Positions 8,901-18,466 are shown, counted from the first letter of the stretch. The stretch is DNA of 64,000 nucleotides from Brumimicrobium aurantiacum (GCF_003402975.1 NZ_QURB01000007.1:62001-126000), one strand, 5' to 3'. The notes: a model not told the origin generated them from the letters alone. Program-made: numbers and translations.

Positions 8901-11072
8901 GAAGATAGTATTGTCTACTTCTGGCGTGTTTCAATTGATTCTACAGTTATGAATTGGACAGAACATTCCTTTCAGTACATTGAAGGTAAATCTGGTTGGG
9001 GACAAGATCATTTCTTCCAATTTAAAAATGGAGATTTCAACGGAGTATCTTATGAAAGAAACGATTTCAAAAGAGAATTTTCACCTCAATATATTGAGTT
9101 ATTTGCAAATGTTCACGATAACTCAAGTTCAACCTACACTTATAATTCTACTTTATGGGGTGTAAATGGGCAAAATGCAGAGTATGGATTGTGTTTTACC
9201 ACACCTTCAATTCATGTTGGGGTGATAGATCCAGCGACACAAGCACCTTGGGGGACTTTTTATAATGGTACAAACACTGATCATCAATATGGTAATGTTA
9301 ACAATAATGGTGGTTGTAGAAATAGGGTGGAGAATTATTTTATATTTAGACAAAATTCAACTTCACAGCTTCAAGCACTAGAGAATATGATTACTAATGA
9401 AATTCCTGACGGACATTTCGTAGCTGTGTACACCACCATGAGAGCTCTGTATAGTCAATGGCAGAGTTTACACCCAAGTCTTTTTACTACATTTCAAAAT
9501 ATTGGTGCAACTGGAATGAATGCAGGTGCGCCAGAAAGAGCATTTATCTTGTTATTTGAAAAAGGTGATCCTAGTACGGCAGTTGTGGTACATGCGCAAA
9601 ATTCGGGTGAATATATTTCCCTAGCACAAACTTTTGCGGGTTCTGTTGGTAGTGGAATTGAATCGTCAACCTTAATAGGTCCGGCCGCAGAATGGGAAAC
9701 TGTATACTGGAAACAAGATGCAGAAGAAACGGCTACAAATGATACTACTCGATTAGTCATTAGAGCATTTGATCATAATAAGCAATTTCAAACGGAGTTA
9801 GATACAGTTTTTAATGCCAATGATTCAATTTTAAACTTTAATACAATTTTTCCAGCCAATGATTACCCTTATTTGCAATTGCAAGCGCAATATAAAGATG
9901 AAATAACCTTAACTCCAGCGCAAGTTGATCGATGGCATGTGTTGTATCAACCATTACCTGAGGCAGCTTTAGATGGTTCGAATGGCTATGTGTTTTTACC
10001 TAATCAAGATTCCTTACAAGAAGGAATTGATATGGCTTTTGCCATTGATGTGAAAAATATTAGTGCTTTTTCAATGGACTCTTTGTTGATCAACTATTGG
10101 GTGACAGATGAAAATCAAGTCAAACATGAGATTGATTATAATCGTCAAGATTCCCTTCGTGTGGGAGATATTTTAAGAGATACTGTAAGGTTCTCAACAC
10201 AAGGTTTGGCAGGGAACAATACACTTTGGATGGAAGTTAATCCATATAATAAAGGTTTAAATAATGAGATTAAAGATCAACCAGAGTTGGCGCATTTCAA
10301 TAATTTATTGCAAATACCATTTACCTTGAAGGGTGATGATATTAATCCTATTTTGGATGTGACATTCGATGGCGAACATATTTTGAATGGAGACATTGTG
10401 AATCCTAAATCGGAAATTGTAATCAGTTTAAAAGATGAAAATCCATTTTTAATTATGGATGAAGATGCTGATACGACTAATTTTGGAATCTTTTTAACAA
10501 ATCCAAAAGGAGAACAAAAACGTATTCCTTTTATGGATGGAGAAGGAAATCAAGTTTTAAATTGGATTCCTGCAGATGGAGGTGATTTACGTTTTCAAAT
10601 TATTTACAATGCTGAATTCGAAGAAAGTGGAACTTATGAATTGATGGTTCAAGGTTCAGACAATTCTGGAAATTTATCTGGTGATTCAGAATACCGCATA
10701 TCATTTGAAGTTATTTTAGAATCTACGATTACACACATGATGAATTATCCAAATCCTTTCTCAACGAGTACACGATTTGTCTTTACTTTAACAGGAACTG
10801 AAGTGCCAGAGGAAATAATCATTCAAATTATGACTGTAACTGGTAGAATTGTAAGAGAAATAACAGAGGAGGAGCTAGGTTACATTCGAATCGGAAGAAA
10901 TATCTCTGAGTATGCCTGGGATGGAAGAGATGAATTTGGAGATCCTTTAGCTAATGGTGTTTATCTTTACAGATTAAAGGCCAAGATAAATGGTGAAGAT
11001 ATTAAACATCGTGCTTCAGGTGCCGATCAGCATTTTACAAAAGATTGGGGGAAAATGTATTTAATGAGGTAA
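5931..11072 (+). CDS. Type IX secretion gingipain-type (C25) protease, PorU/PorU2-like
   Basis: A very large exported protein of 1713 residues. The signal peptide (LIAYIFVFVSLSSLLAQ) is followed by a PorU-like N-terminal domain (YYKFGVAENGVYRLNY). The C25 caspase-like domain carries the catalytic pair His658 in MMTFFGHASADGF and Cys688 in VIGNGCYTGN. PorU cleaves T9SS sorting domains and attaches cargo to A-LPS at the surface. The protein is longer than the roughly 1100-1300 residues typical of PorU: about 1000 residues after the protease include Ig/CARDB-like segments and end in a FlgD-like sorting-type domain (MMNYPNPFS, then LANGVYLYRLKAK). This resembles the long paralogue often called PorU2 more than classical PorU. 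Confidence 0.82.
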   Translation: MHKLIAYIFVFVSLSSLLAQPFGNEWINYNQQYYKFGVAENGVYRLNYQALVNAGVPVNTVAANKFQIFGKEKEIALSIHDNGDNLINVGDYIEFYAEGNDGWLDSTLYDNPTDIGNPAYSLYSDTLYYFLTWTTGNAKRFIEETDANFSVYSPANYVLDKSIVSYDAFYYGGYSAYSSYSSFYSPGEGWGGPNYNGASNYSLTIPIETSDVYAGGGAPNALFHAKSNANSNASYTGSGNHHLRWEIGASNDLVYDEVFNGYRQTVVNQEVSTSILSNGTTNVYFKIIGDQGAATDYQSVSYLSLKYPRQITSSSSSFEWEIVNNATQAKVRLDISANNITNPVAYVMDNIISRRVPLVNNGGVWQTLIPNSINGGNQKLVITSETDIKQINILSPVNSNGFFTNYSQINPEEAYIILYNKQLQASVNEYASYRSSAAGGSYNVVLCEVNDAWMQYGGGIPKHIQGSRRALNHIYNLATVKPVALFIAGKGITEASEPNSGSSGVPRKNANSNNLNLVPSYGSPSSDQCITAGWNNSSSIEPMIPTGRIAAKNNDELDLYLEKVKIYETAQNQNSVYNKSEKEWQKQIIHFGGGSTASEQSLLQSYLNSMKTTIEGPDYGGNVISYFKETSNPFNPVQNTEVNALLENGVSMMTFFGHASADGFDQNIDDPENWNNTGKYPMVIGNGCYTGNIFTTSNNSTSEHFVFVENLGAIGFLSSTKLGYASYLNLYSNELYAQMSPQNYGANIGEQVKLTIGNLENNNPSFLTEVTTMQMTLHADPAIKLNWHAKPEIDLTIQDVYFTPSVVDLSTDSIAINIVLTNLGRSIVDTFGLDITRSFPNSSVDSIYKLSIPNLDYRDTIVFNMPLQADIGSGINQFSVSADIPSFIPEQYDESSNNAVVIDYFVNIDGIMPVLPYDYAVVPNDSVVLKASTINPLASFNSYRFEVDTTDLFNSPFRKYALKHGLGGVKEVFPNEWKNVNSNANDALVLEDSIVYFWRVSIDSTVMNWTEHSFQYIEGKSGWGQDHFFQFKNGDFNGVSYERNDFKREFSPQYIELFANVHDNSSSTYTYNSTLWGVNGQNAEYGLCFTTPSIHVGVIDPATQAPWGTFYNGTNTDHQYGNVNNNGGCRNRVENYFIFRQNSTSQLQALENMITNEIPDGHFVAVYTTMRALYSQWQSLHPSLFTTFQNIGATGMNAGAPERAFILLFEKGDPSTAVVVHAQNSGEYISLAQTFAGSVGSGIESSTLIGPAAEWETVYWKQDAEETATNDTTRLVIRAFDHNKQFQTELDTVFNANDSILNFNTIFPANDYPYLQLQAQYKDEITLTPAQVDRWHVLYQPLPEAALDGSNGYVFLPNQDSLQEGIDMAFAIDVKNISAFSMDSLLINYWVTDENQVKHEIDYNRQDSLRVGDILRDTVRFSTQGLAGNNTLWMEVNPYNKGLNNEIKDQPELAHFNNLLQIPFTLKGDDINPILDVTFDGEHILNGDIVNPKSEIVISLKDENPFLIMDEDADTTNFGIFLTNPKGEQKRIPFMDGEGNQVLNWIPADGGDLRFQIIYNAEFEESGTYELMVQGSDNSGNLSGDSEYRISFEVILESTITHMMNYPNPFSTSTRFVFTLTGTEVPEEIIIQIMTVTGRIVREITEEELGYIRIGRNISEYAWDGRDEFGDPLANGVYLYRLKAKINGEDIKHRASGADQHFTKDWGKMYLMR

Positions 11073-11111
11073 TTCACCTACGACCAAATACACTTTCCCA
11101 TTATGGTTTCC

Positions 11112-14100
11112 TTAAATTAACTTATAATCAATATTTTTTGATTGCAATGTCTTTAATACTTGATCGTTGATGTCAACTTTTAATGCACGTGATGGCATTT
11201 CAACCTCTAGTTTATTTACCGTATCATATACTTTAAACTTCACTTGAAATTTACCTTCATTTTCTTTAAAAATACTGTCAATATCTTCAATGAAAGTGTG
11301 GTTCACTTCGCTTAAAGGAACAGATAATTCTAAGGCACTTGCTTTTTGATCTCTTAAACTAGAAAGGAAATCAATCTTCTGAATCTTAAATTCAAATTCA
11401 TTTTGATTCCATCTCTTTGACATTACTTTACCAGTCATAAAAATAAAGGAACCTTCTACCATATAGTCTCTAAACTTTCCATAATCCTCTCTAAACAAGA
11501 ACAGTTTAGTTGAATCATTGTAGTCTTCAATCAAAATGGTTCCGAATGGATCTCCTTTTCTGGTATGGCGATGTTCAACTTCAGTAATAATAGCTGCAAC
11601 CGTAAACTCGAGGTTTTTATACTCTTCAAGATTGTTAATAAATTCAACACTTCCATTACAGAAAGAGTCTATGTCTATTTTATAATCATCAAGTGGATGA
11701 CCAGAAATATAAATACCAACAACTTCTTTTTCCTTGTTTAATTTTTGTAGAGAAGACCATTCCTGAACTTGTGGGATTTTTGGCGCTGGTGTTTCAACTC
11801 CTGTACCTTCACCGAACAAACTTACTTGATTTGAATTTGCACTTTCCTGGTGATTACTTCCAAATTTAATTGCATTTGCTAAGAATGTACGATTGTTTTC
11901 TTCAACAAAATATTGTGCTCTATGTATGTTTGAAAATGAATCCAAAGCTCCTGATAAAGCTAAACCTTCAAAAGCTTTTTTATTACATTTCCTAAGGTTT
12001 ACGCGTTTAGTGATGTCAAAAATATCCTTAAACATACCGTTTTCCTTACGCTCTTCTACAATTGCATCAACAGGACCTGCACCAACACCTTTTATTGCTC
12101 CTAAACCAAAGCGAATTGCGCCTTCTTTATTTACCGTAAACTTAAAGTTAGATTCATTTACATCTGGACCAAGAACCTCAAGTCCCATTCGTTTACATTC
12201 TTCCATAAAGAATGTAACCTGCTTGATGTCATTCATGTTGTTACTTAGTACAGACGCCATATATTCAGCAGGATAATTTGCTTTCAAATATGCGGTTTGA
12301 TAAGCAATCCAAGCATAACAAGTCGAGTGAGATTTGTTAAAGGCATAAGATGCAAAGGCTTCCCAGTCATGCCAGATCTTTTCTAACTTGGCTTTGTTAT
12401 GTCCTCTTTCAGCACCTTGGTTAAGGAACTTTGGCTTTAATTGTTCAAGAAGGTCAAACTTTTTCTTACCCATTGCTTTACGCAATGTATCGGCTTCACC
12501 TTTCGTAAATCCACCAAGTTTTTGTGATAAAAGCATTACCTGCTCTTGGTAGACTGTAATTCCATAGGTTTCTTCAAGGTATTCTTTGGAAGCTTCAATA
12601 TCATAGATGATTTCTTGCTCTCCATTTTTACGCTTAATAAAATCTGGAATATATTCAAGTGGTCCCGGACGATACAAGGCATTCATCGCAATTAAGTCGG
12701 CAAATGCTGTAGGTTTCAATTCCCTCATGTATTTCTGCATCCCAGGAGATTCATATTGGAAAACTCCAATTGTTTCACCACGCTGGAAAAGCTCGTAGGT
12801 TGGACCATCATCCAAAGGGAAATCATCTGGTACTAAGTCAATACCATGTATTTCTTTAACAAAAGCCACTGCATCCTTAATTAAGGTCAATGTTTTTAGT
12901 CCAAGAAAGTCCATTTTCAATAGTCCGGCTTCCTCAACTACAGAGTTATCGTACTGTGTACAATACATGTCTGAGTCTTTCGCTAAGGCAACAGGAACAT
13001 ATTCTGTAATATCACTTGGAGTGATAATTACCCCACAGGCGTGAATACCTGTATTTCTAACATTTCCTTCTAGTCTTCTTGCATTACTCAATACTTTGGC
13101 TGGTAAATCATTTCCTTGTGAAATCTCAATCAATTGATTGGCCATGGTGATGCTTTCCTGATTACCTTTTAATTTTTCAGATAAATCAGCAGCATCTAAC
13201 CCAAATAATTTGGCAAGTGAAATATCAGGAATTAACTTCGCCAATCGATCTGCCTCAAAAAGTGGTAGGTTCAATACACGAGAAGTATCTCTCACTGAAG
13301 ATTTCGCTGCCATTGTACCATAGGTAATGATTTGAGCAACTTGATTAGCTCCATATTTGTCGATTACCCACTGTATAATTCTACCACGACCTTCGTCATC
13401 AAAGTCAATATCAATATCGGGCATCGATACACGATCTGGATTTAAGAAACGCTCGAAAAGTAGATCATAAGCAATAGGATCAACATTTGTAATTCCGTTA
13501 CAATATGCTACTGCAGACCCAGCAGCGGAACCCCTCCCAGGACCAACAATAACCCCCATTTCTCTTGCCGCATGACAGAAATCTTGAACAATAAGAAAGT
13601 AACCTGGATAACCTGTTTTAGCAATAATTTCTAACTCGAAATCTAATCGTTCACGTATTTCATCGGTAATTTCGGGATATCGTTCCTTAGCCCCTTCGTA
13701 TGTTAAATGACGTAAATAGTTGTTTTCTCCTCGCTTTCCACCATCTTCCAAATCCTTTGGATCTGTAAACTTTTCTGGAATGTCGAAAGCAGGTAATAAT
13801 ATATCACTCGCTAAGGTGTATGGCTCACATTTATTTGCAATTTCAATCGTGTTTTCAATCGCTTGTGGAAGATCCGCAAACAATTCTTTCATCTCATCAG
13901 GAGATTTGAAATAGTAATTATCGTTTGGTAAACCATATCTAAATCCTCGTCCACGACCTTTTGGTGTCTCCACCATTTCACCGTCTTTAATACATAATAG
14001 AATATCATGTACAGAGGCATCATCCTTATTTATATAATATGTATTGTTTGAAGCTACAATTTTAATATCATGGGTTTTCGAAAATCGCAATAACACTTCA

Positions 14101-15476
14101 TTTACACGACGCTCATCTTCTTGGTCGTGACGCATAATTTCAAGATAAAAGTCATCGCCAAATTGTTCTTTCCACCAAATTGTTGCCTCTTCAGCTTGTT
14201 TTTCACCGACATTAAGAATTTTCGATGGAATTTCTCCATACATATTACCAGACAATACAATAATATCTTCCTTGTATTTTTCTACAACTTTTTTATCGAT
14301 TCGTGGAACATAGTATTTACCTTCCGTAAAAGCAATGGAAGACATTTTTGCTAAATTGTGGTATCCTTTTTTGTTTTTAGCTAATAAAACAACTTGATAC
14401 CCATTATCTTTGACCGTTTTATTGGTGTGATCTTCACAAATGTTGAATTCACAACCAATAATTGGGGTGATTTCCTTTTTATGATAAGGTTTTCCTTCCT
14501 TTTCAGCTTGTTCTCTTTCTTTTCGAATGTTACTGTTATGAGCACCTAAATACTTTTCAAAATGAAAGGCAGCCATCATATTCCCTGTATCTGTTAAAGC
14601 AACCGCTGGCATATTGAATTCAGCCGCTTTATTAATCAAGTCTTTAATGTTACTTGTAGACTGAAGTACAGAAAATTGGGAGTGATTGTGAAGGTGTACG
14701 AATGACGTTTCGGCTAATTTTTCAAGTCCTTCATTTATTGCTTCTTGAGAAACTTTCTCTTGAGTCTCATGTTGAGCTTTTAAAGCCTCACTTTTTTGCT
14801 TTAAATTGTCATGAGTAAGTCCAACAGGTTGAATAACATCATCATTGACCTCTAAAAAGTCTTCGAAATAACTTTCTTCAGTTTGTAATTCTTCGGCAGT
14901 AAAAATTCTTCTTCTAACCAATTCGAAAAATGAACGGGCAGTTGCTTCAACATCGGCAGTAGCGTTATGAGCTTCACCAAAAGGAACATTGAATAAATGC
15001 TCGTGTAACTCCGTTAAGGTAGGCAGTTTAAATTTACCACCTCTTCCACCGGGAATTCTACACAGTTGTGCCGTTGTTTCTGTACATGTATCCAAAATTG
15101 ACATGTCGTGCATTGGCGTTTCCATGTTTAAACGCACAAATTCAGATCCCATGACGTTGATGTCAAACCCAACATTTTGTCCAACAATAAATTGAGCTCG
15201 GTTTAAATCTTGATTAAATTCCTCAAGCATTTCCTGTAAAGGAACACCTTCTGTTTCAGCTAAAAGAGTTGAAATACCATGAATACGCTCCGAATCATAA
15301 GGTATATCAAAACCATCGGGACGAATCAAATAGTCTTTGGCTTCAATTAACTGACCTTTGTCGTCGTGTAATTGCCAAGCAATTTGAATACACCTTGGCC
15401 AGTTATCTGTGTCAGTGTATGGAAGGTTCCAATTCTTTGGTAGACCTGTTGTTTCAGTATCAAAAACTATATACAT
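11112..15476 (-). CDS. dnaE: DNA polymerase III alpha subunit with N-terminal DEDDh exonuclease domain
   Basis: The replicative polymerase, 1454 residues. Residues 1-190 are an epsilon-like 3'-5' exonuclease (FDTETTGLP, then GEAHNATADVEATARSF). A PHP domain begins near 258 (FVHLHNHSQFSVL). The C-family polymerase core has the catalytic PDIDIDF near residue 685, followed by a helix-hairpin-helix region (GLGAIKGVGAGPVDAI) and an OB fold (FTVAAIITEVEHRHTRKG). The exonuclease fusion is usual for Flavobacteriia. Several PHP metal ligands appear replaced: LTDTGN for LTDHGN (T297), GYQVVLL for YHLVLL (Q361), and ASNNTYY for ATNDVHY. The PHP is therefore probably structural, with proofreading in the fused domain. 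It converges on the porU-like gene with 39 bases between. Confidence 0.95.
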   Translation of the reverse strand: MYIVFDTETTGLPKNWNLPYTDTDNWPRCIQIAWQLHDDKGQLIEAKDYLIRPDGFDIPYDSERIHGISTLLAETEGVPLQEMLEEFNQDLNRAQFIVGQNVGFDINVMGSEFVRLNMETPMHDMSILDTCTETTAQLCRIPGGRGGKFKLPTLTELHEHLFNVPFGEAHNATADVEATARSFFELVRRRIFTAEELQTEESYFEDFLEVNDDVIQPVGLTHDNLKQKSEALKAQHETQEKVSQEAINEGLEKLAETSFVHLHNHSQFSVLQSTSNIKDLINKAAEFNMPAVALTDTGNMMAAFHFEKYLGAHNSNIRKEREQAEKEGKPYHKKEITPIIGCEFNICEDHTNKTVKDNGYQVVLLAKNKKGYHNLAKMSSIAFTEGKYYVPRIDKKVVEKYKEDIIVLSGNMYGEIPSKILNVGEKQAEEATIWWKEQFGDDFYLEIMRHDQEDERRVNEVLLRFSKTHDIKIVASNNTYYINKDDASVHDILLCIKDGEMVETPKGRGRGFRYGLPNDNYYFKSPDEMKELFADLPQAIENTIEIANKCEPYTLASDILLPAFDIPEKFTDPKDLEDGGKRGENNYLRHLTYEGAKERYPEITDEIRERLDFELEIIAKTGYPGYFLIVQDFCHAAREMGVIVGPGRGSAAGSAVAYCNGITNVDPIAYDLLFERFLNPDRVSMPDIDIDFDDEGRGRIIQWVIDKYGANQVAQIITYGTMAAKSSVRDTSRVLNLPLFEADRLAKLIPDISLAKLFGLDAADLSEKLKGNQESITMANQLIEISQGNDLPAKVLSNARRLEGNVRNTGIHACGVIITPSDITEYVPVALAKDSDMYCTQYDNSVVEEAGLLKMDFLGLKTLTLIKDAVAFVKEIHGIDLVPDDFPLDDGPTYELFQRGETIGVFQYESPGMQKYMRELKPTAFADLIAMNALYRPGPLEYIPDFIKRKNGEQEIIYDIEASKEYLEETYGITVYQEQVMLLSQKLGGFTKGEADTLRKAMGKKKFDLLEQLKPKFLNQGAERGHNKAKLEKIWHDWEAFASYAFNKSHSTCYAWIAYQTAYLKANYPAEYMASVLSNNMNDIKQVTFFMEECKRMGLEVLGPDVNESNFKFTVNKEGAIRFGLGAIKGVGAGPVDAIVEERKENGMFKDIFDITKRVNLRKCNKKAFEGLALSGALDSFSNIHRAQYFVEENNRTFLANAIKFGSNHQESANSNQVSLFGEGTGVETPAPKIPQVQEWSSLQKLNKEKEVVGIYISGHPLDDYKIDIDSFCNGSVEFINNLEEYKNLEFTVAAIITEVEHRHTRKGDPFGTILIEDYNDSTKLFLFREDYGKFRDYMVEGSFIFMTGKVMSKRWNQNEFEFKIQKIDFLSSLRDQKASALELSVPLSEVNHTFIEDIDSIFKENEGKFQVKFKVYDTVNKLEVEMPSRALKVDINDQVLKTLQSKNIDYKLI

Positions 15477-15496
15477 GGAGTGGAATTTTTACACTT

Positions 15497-15504
15497 CAAA
15501 GTTA
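15497..15504 (-). promoter_or_regulatory. -7 promoter box upstream of dnaE
   Basis: On the minus strand TAACTTTG, an exact TAnnTTTG match, 20 bases before the dnaE ATG. No clear -33 TTG at standard spacing was seen. Confidence 0.4.
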
Positions 15505-15663
15505 CAAATAAGATGGGGTTTTCCCTTTCGTTTTTCATTTTGAAAAATGAATAGTTTTAAACATATTGTAAAAGCACTGGTAATCATCTCTAAATGGATA
15601 ACAAACTGCTAGAATGGGATATGGGTTTAATATAATTAGTCTATGTTGTTGGTTTGTATTCTT

Positions 15664-16362
15664 TTAGAAATTAAGGAATGCAATAAAGACCAATAACCAA
15701 AAAGAAAAAATAACACCACTGACAATTACAGCCCAAATACCATAACCTAAACCTTTATATTTTTCGGGGTACTTATTTACCTTTATGATACCAATTATAC
15801 CCAGAATTAATCCAATAATTGAAACTGCAACTGAGGTGATTAATAATCCGGCAAGATTCACACTGCCTAAAATTAATAGTGGATAGAAAATTACTATTTG
15901 CCCCATTGACAATAAAAATCCTATCAGTGCAGCCTTATTAACTTTTCTCTTCTGCAAGAGGTCTTCATTTTTGTCATTGATTTGAATATTGGGTTTCGGT
16001 GCTTTTATTTTAAAATCTTCCTTGATACGTGCGGAGTTCTTTACCTCTAAAATAATAGGTTTATTTGTTTTAATCTTAGTGGAGATTCTCCCATTGATAC
16101 TTTGTGTTGTTAAAACAGTTTTTTCCTCAATGTAGGTATTTTTTGATGTTAATTTATGTTTGATATCAGTTGAAACCTTTGATTGTATTTTATTTACCTT
16201 TGAAATACTATCATCTCTTTTTTTGATCGATGTATTCGAATGATATCCATTAAATGTCATGTTGGTTGAACGACATGCAGTAAATAAAATAACAGCCATC
16301 AATGGTGCAAGAATATTTTTAAATATCCTTCTAGATTTTAACTTATCGTGGTATAAGTTCAT
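15664..16362 (-). CDS. Lipoprotein with C-terminal DUF4190-like membrane domain (hypothetical)
   Basis: A 232-residue protein. The N-terminus ends in a lipobox-like VILFTAC, and a long Lys-rich, Ser/Thr-rich linker follows (to about residue 140). The C-terminus holds two to three transmembrane segments with the small-residue pattern of DUF4190 (NKAALIGFLLSMG, GLILGIIGIIKVNKYPEKYKGLGYGIW). Proteins of this layout are common in Flavobacteriales and have no known function. The lipobox could instead be part of a signal anchor. It is monocistronic, between dnaE and a divergent amidotransferase gene. Confidence 0.6.
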   Translation of the reverse strand: MNLYHDKLKSRRIFKNILAPLMAVILFTACRSTNMTFNGYHSNTSIKKRDDSISKVNKIQSKVSTDIKHKLTSKNTYIEEKTVLTTQSINGRISTKIKTNKPIILEVKNSARIKEDFKIKAPKPNIQINDKNEDLLQKRKVNKAALIGFLLSMGQIVIFYPLLILGSVNLAGLLITSVAVSIIGLILGIIGIIKVNKYPEKYKGLGYGIWAVIVSGVIFSFWLLVFIAFLNF

Positions 16363-16496
16363 TTATTATAATTAAGTAAATCAAGTATTTTAGTCTAAAA
16401 TAGCATTTTTTTTATGATAATTAGGGGAGATTCAGTGATACTGGAATTAGATATTATTTTATCACTACATGTGAATAGATGTTTTCAAAAGTAGAT

Positions 16497-16504
16497 TAGT
16501 TTTG
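16497..16504 (+). promoter_or_regulatory. -7 promoter box before the amidotransferase gene
   Basis: TAGTTTTG is an exact TAnnTTTG match. It overlaps a possible in-frame TTG start at 16502, so transcription would begin downstream of that TTG. This supports the ATG at 16523. Confidence 0.5.
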
Positions 16505-16522
16505 TCTAAAATTAATTTTAAA

Positions 16523-17098
16523 ATGAATAAGATACTTGTTCTAGATAATTATGATTCTTTTACCTATAATTTGGTTCATTATATAGAATCAAGTGGTAAA
16601 TATGATGTTGATGTCTTCAGAAATGATGAAATATCACTTCAGGAAGTAGATCAATATGAAACGATTATCTTGTCTCCTGGTCCTGGATTGCCTGAAAACG
16701 CTGGGATTTTAAAATTAGTGATTGAAAAGTATGCAGCTACGAAAAATATTCTTGGTGTTTGTTTGGGAATGCAAGCCATCGGTGAGGTGTTTGGTGGTGA
16801 ATTGATAAATTTAAACCAAGTTTATCATGGGGTAGCTACAAAAGTTAATGTTTTGAAAGCTGATGATTTATTGTTTCAAAATATTCCATCAAAATTTCAA
16901 ATAGGTCGCTATCACAGTTGGGTTATCAAGAATGAAAATTTTCCTAAGGATTTGGAAATTACTTCTGTAGATGAAAATAAACAGATTATGTCTTTAAAAC
17001 ATCGATCGTTAAATTTGTATGGAGTTCAGTTTCACCCAGAATCTATTTTATCTGAATTCGGAAAAGAAATGATCAATAATTTCTTAAAAATCATTTAA
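16523..17098 (+). CDS. pabA: Anthranilate/aminodeoxychorismate synthase glutamine amidotransferase (PabA/TrpG)
   Basis: A class I glutamine amidotransferase of 191 residues that releases ammonia from glutamine for a chorismate-using partner. The catalytic Cys80 is in LGVCLGMQAIG, and the His171/Glu173 pair is in GVQFHPES. The N-terminus ILVLDNYDSFTYNLVHY is diagnostic for TrpG/PabA. No trp genes are nearby, so a role with PabB in folate synthesis is slightly favoured, though one protein often serves both. The gene symbol is therefore tentative. It converges on the LamG-like gene with a 10-base gap. Confidence 0.88.
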   Translation: MNKILVLDNYDSFTYNLVHYIESSGKYDVDVFRNDEISLQEVDQYETIILSPGPGLPENAGILKLVIEKYAATKNILGVCLGMQAIGEVFGGELINLNQVYHGVATKVNVLKADDLLFQNIPSKFQIGRYHSWVIKNENFPKDLEITSVDENKQIMSLKHRSLNLYGVQFHPESILSEFGKEMINNFLKII

Positions 17099-17108
17099 TA
17101 GATAAAAT

Positions 17109-18290
17109 TTAAGATCTAATTATAAGCTTTTCCTTAATGCCATTTCCATAAATAAAATACATTCCAGGTTGAAGATTTAATTGGTTTTTTCCTGAATCTA
17201 ACGTTTGGATAAGTTTTCCTTGAGAAGAAAATAATTTGAATTTAGTATTTTCATTTTTTGACTCTATGAAGAGTGTAGTTCCAGTTTTAAGAGGATTTGG
17301 ATAAAAATTAACGCCTGAATTCCGCTCAATACTTCGAATTTCCGAATAACTATTTTTCCCATCAAAATCTGTTTGTTTTAATCGATAATATGAAATTCCG
17401 TTTAATGGATGAACATCTGTAAACTGGTAGGTAATTTCTGAATTACTATTTCCTGCTCCATCACGTTTATGAATAAGCTCCCAATTTTTGCCATTTTGAC
17501 TACGTTCAATTTCGAAATAGTCATTATTGGTTTCAGTTTTGGTACTCCATTCAATAATAGTGTTTTCATTTATATCACTATACTTCGCAGTAAAACTTAT
17601 AAGCTCTATAGGTAAAGTCGAAGTAGAGATTTCCTTAAGAATATATTCATCATAAAAAGGTTTATTTCTACCTGTTCCATCCATATTCCTTCCTATTATT
17701 ATATCAGAAGCTCCTGTCCAATTCATTACTTGACCTGAAGTTCCTTGGTAACTCCACTGCTCAACACCATCCACAAATAGTTGTGCTTTGCCAATATTAT
17801 GATCGTAGATAAAGCGGTAGTTTCTAAAAACATCGTCATCAGGAATGTTATAAACATTTCCAGAGTTTACAATAATGTATCCAGAACTTGAGGAAGGGTC
17901 AGTTAATCGAAAAGTTACATTCAATTGGTTTGCCGATAAAAATGAAAACCCTCCTCTTGTAAAGAATGTACCGACAGATTCATCCCTTTGATATTCAACC
18001 GATAAGACCATTCCATCAATGTCGAAAATTGCATTGTTATCGATAATCATTTCAAGGTTGGCTTTCGGATTACCCGCATTTAGTCCCGAAGTTGAATTGT
18101 GACCATTGGGACTAATTGTTGCACTGGCAGAAATACTTGATGCATTAGGTCCAACGTCAGATATTATTGGGTCTAGAGTATCATTGTCCCATGAGAATTT
18201 AGAAATGATGGTGGAATTTTGAGCACTTAAAAACATGCTAAAAAACAAGAGTTTTGTTAAAAATAATACTTTCATTATCATGTTCATCAT
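17109..18290 (-). CDS. Secreted LamG/concanavalin-like protein with T9SS sorting domain
   Basis: About 393 residues. The signal peptide is MKVLFLTKLLFFSMFLSAQ (cleaved near AQNS). Residues of roughly 40-215 look like a LamG jelly-roll (IFDIDGMVLSVEYQRDE, GKAQLFVDGVEQWSYQG). A fibronectin-like segment follows (ISYYRLKQTDFDGKNSYSE), then a type A T9SS sorting domain (NFYPNPLKTGTTLFIE through LQPGMYFIYGNGIKEKLIIRS). It would be secreted and cell-surface attached, perhaps binding glycans. Several ATGs are possible (18290, 18287, 18281, 18275); the last begins right at the signal peptide. Confidence 0.8.
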   Translation of the reverse strand: MMNMIMKVLFLTKLLFFSMFLSAQNSTIISKFSWDNDTLDPIISDVGPNASSISASATISPNGHNSTSGLNAGNPKANLEMIIDNNAIFDIDGMVLSVEYQRDESVGTFFTRGGFSFLSANQLNVTFRLTDPSSSSGYIIVNSGNVYNIPDDDVFRNYRFIYDHNIGKAQLFVDGVEQWSYQGTSGQVMNWTGASDIIIGRNMDGTGRNKPFYDEYILKEISTSTLPIELISFTAKYSDINENTIIEWSTKTETNNDYFEIERSQNGKNWELIHKRDGAGNSNSEITYQFTDVHPLNGISYYRLKQTDFDGKNSYSEIRSIERNSGVNFYPNPLKTGTTLFIESKNENTKFKLFSSQGKLIQTLDSGKNQLNLQPGMYFIYGNGIKEKLIIRS

Positions 18291-18466
18291 TTTCAATTTC
18301 AGGTCAAAATTAAACTTTGAAATTTAACTGAAGTTGGTAATAGAGATTTTAACATTTATCCTCTATTTATGTTTACCATTAAAAGCTAAAAAAGTAGAAA
18401 AAGTTCATTTTGGTTGTGAGATTTAAATTTTAAGTGTTTTATTTATCATTCACTATAAACTATTTT

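Noticed and set aside
8980-9165. Short plus-strand frame inside the porU-like gene
   Set aside because: It overlaps the conserved long frame completely and has no start signals.
17090-17110. Terminator between the amidotransferase and LamG-like genes
   Set aside because: Only 10 bases separate the convergent stops and no stem with a T run is seen.
18434-18466. Upstream GTG start for the hybrid kinase
   Set aside because: It adds 11 residues before a good ATG that begins right at the first membrane helix.
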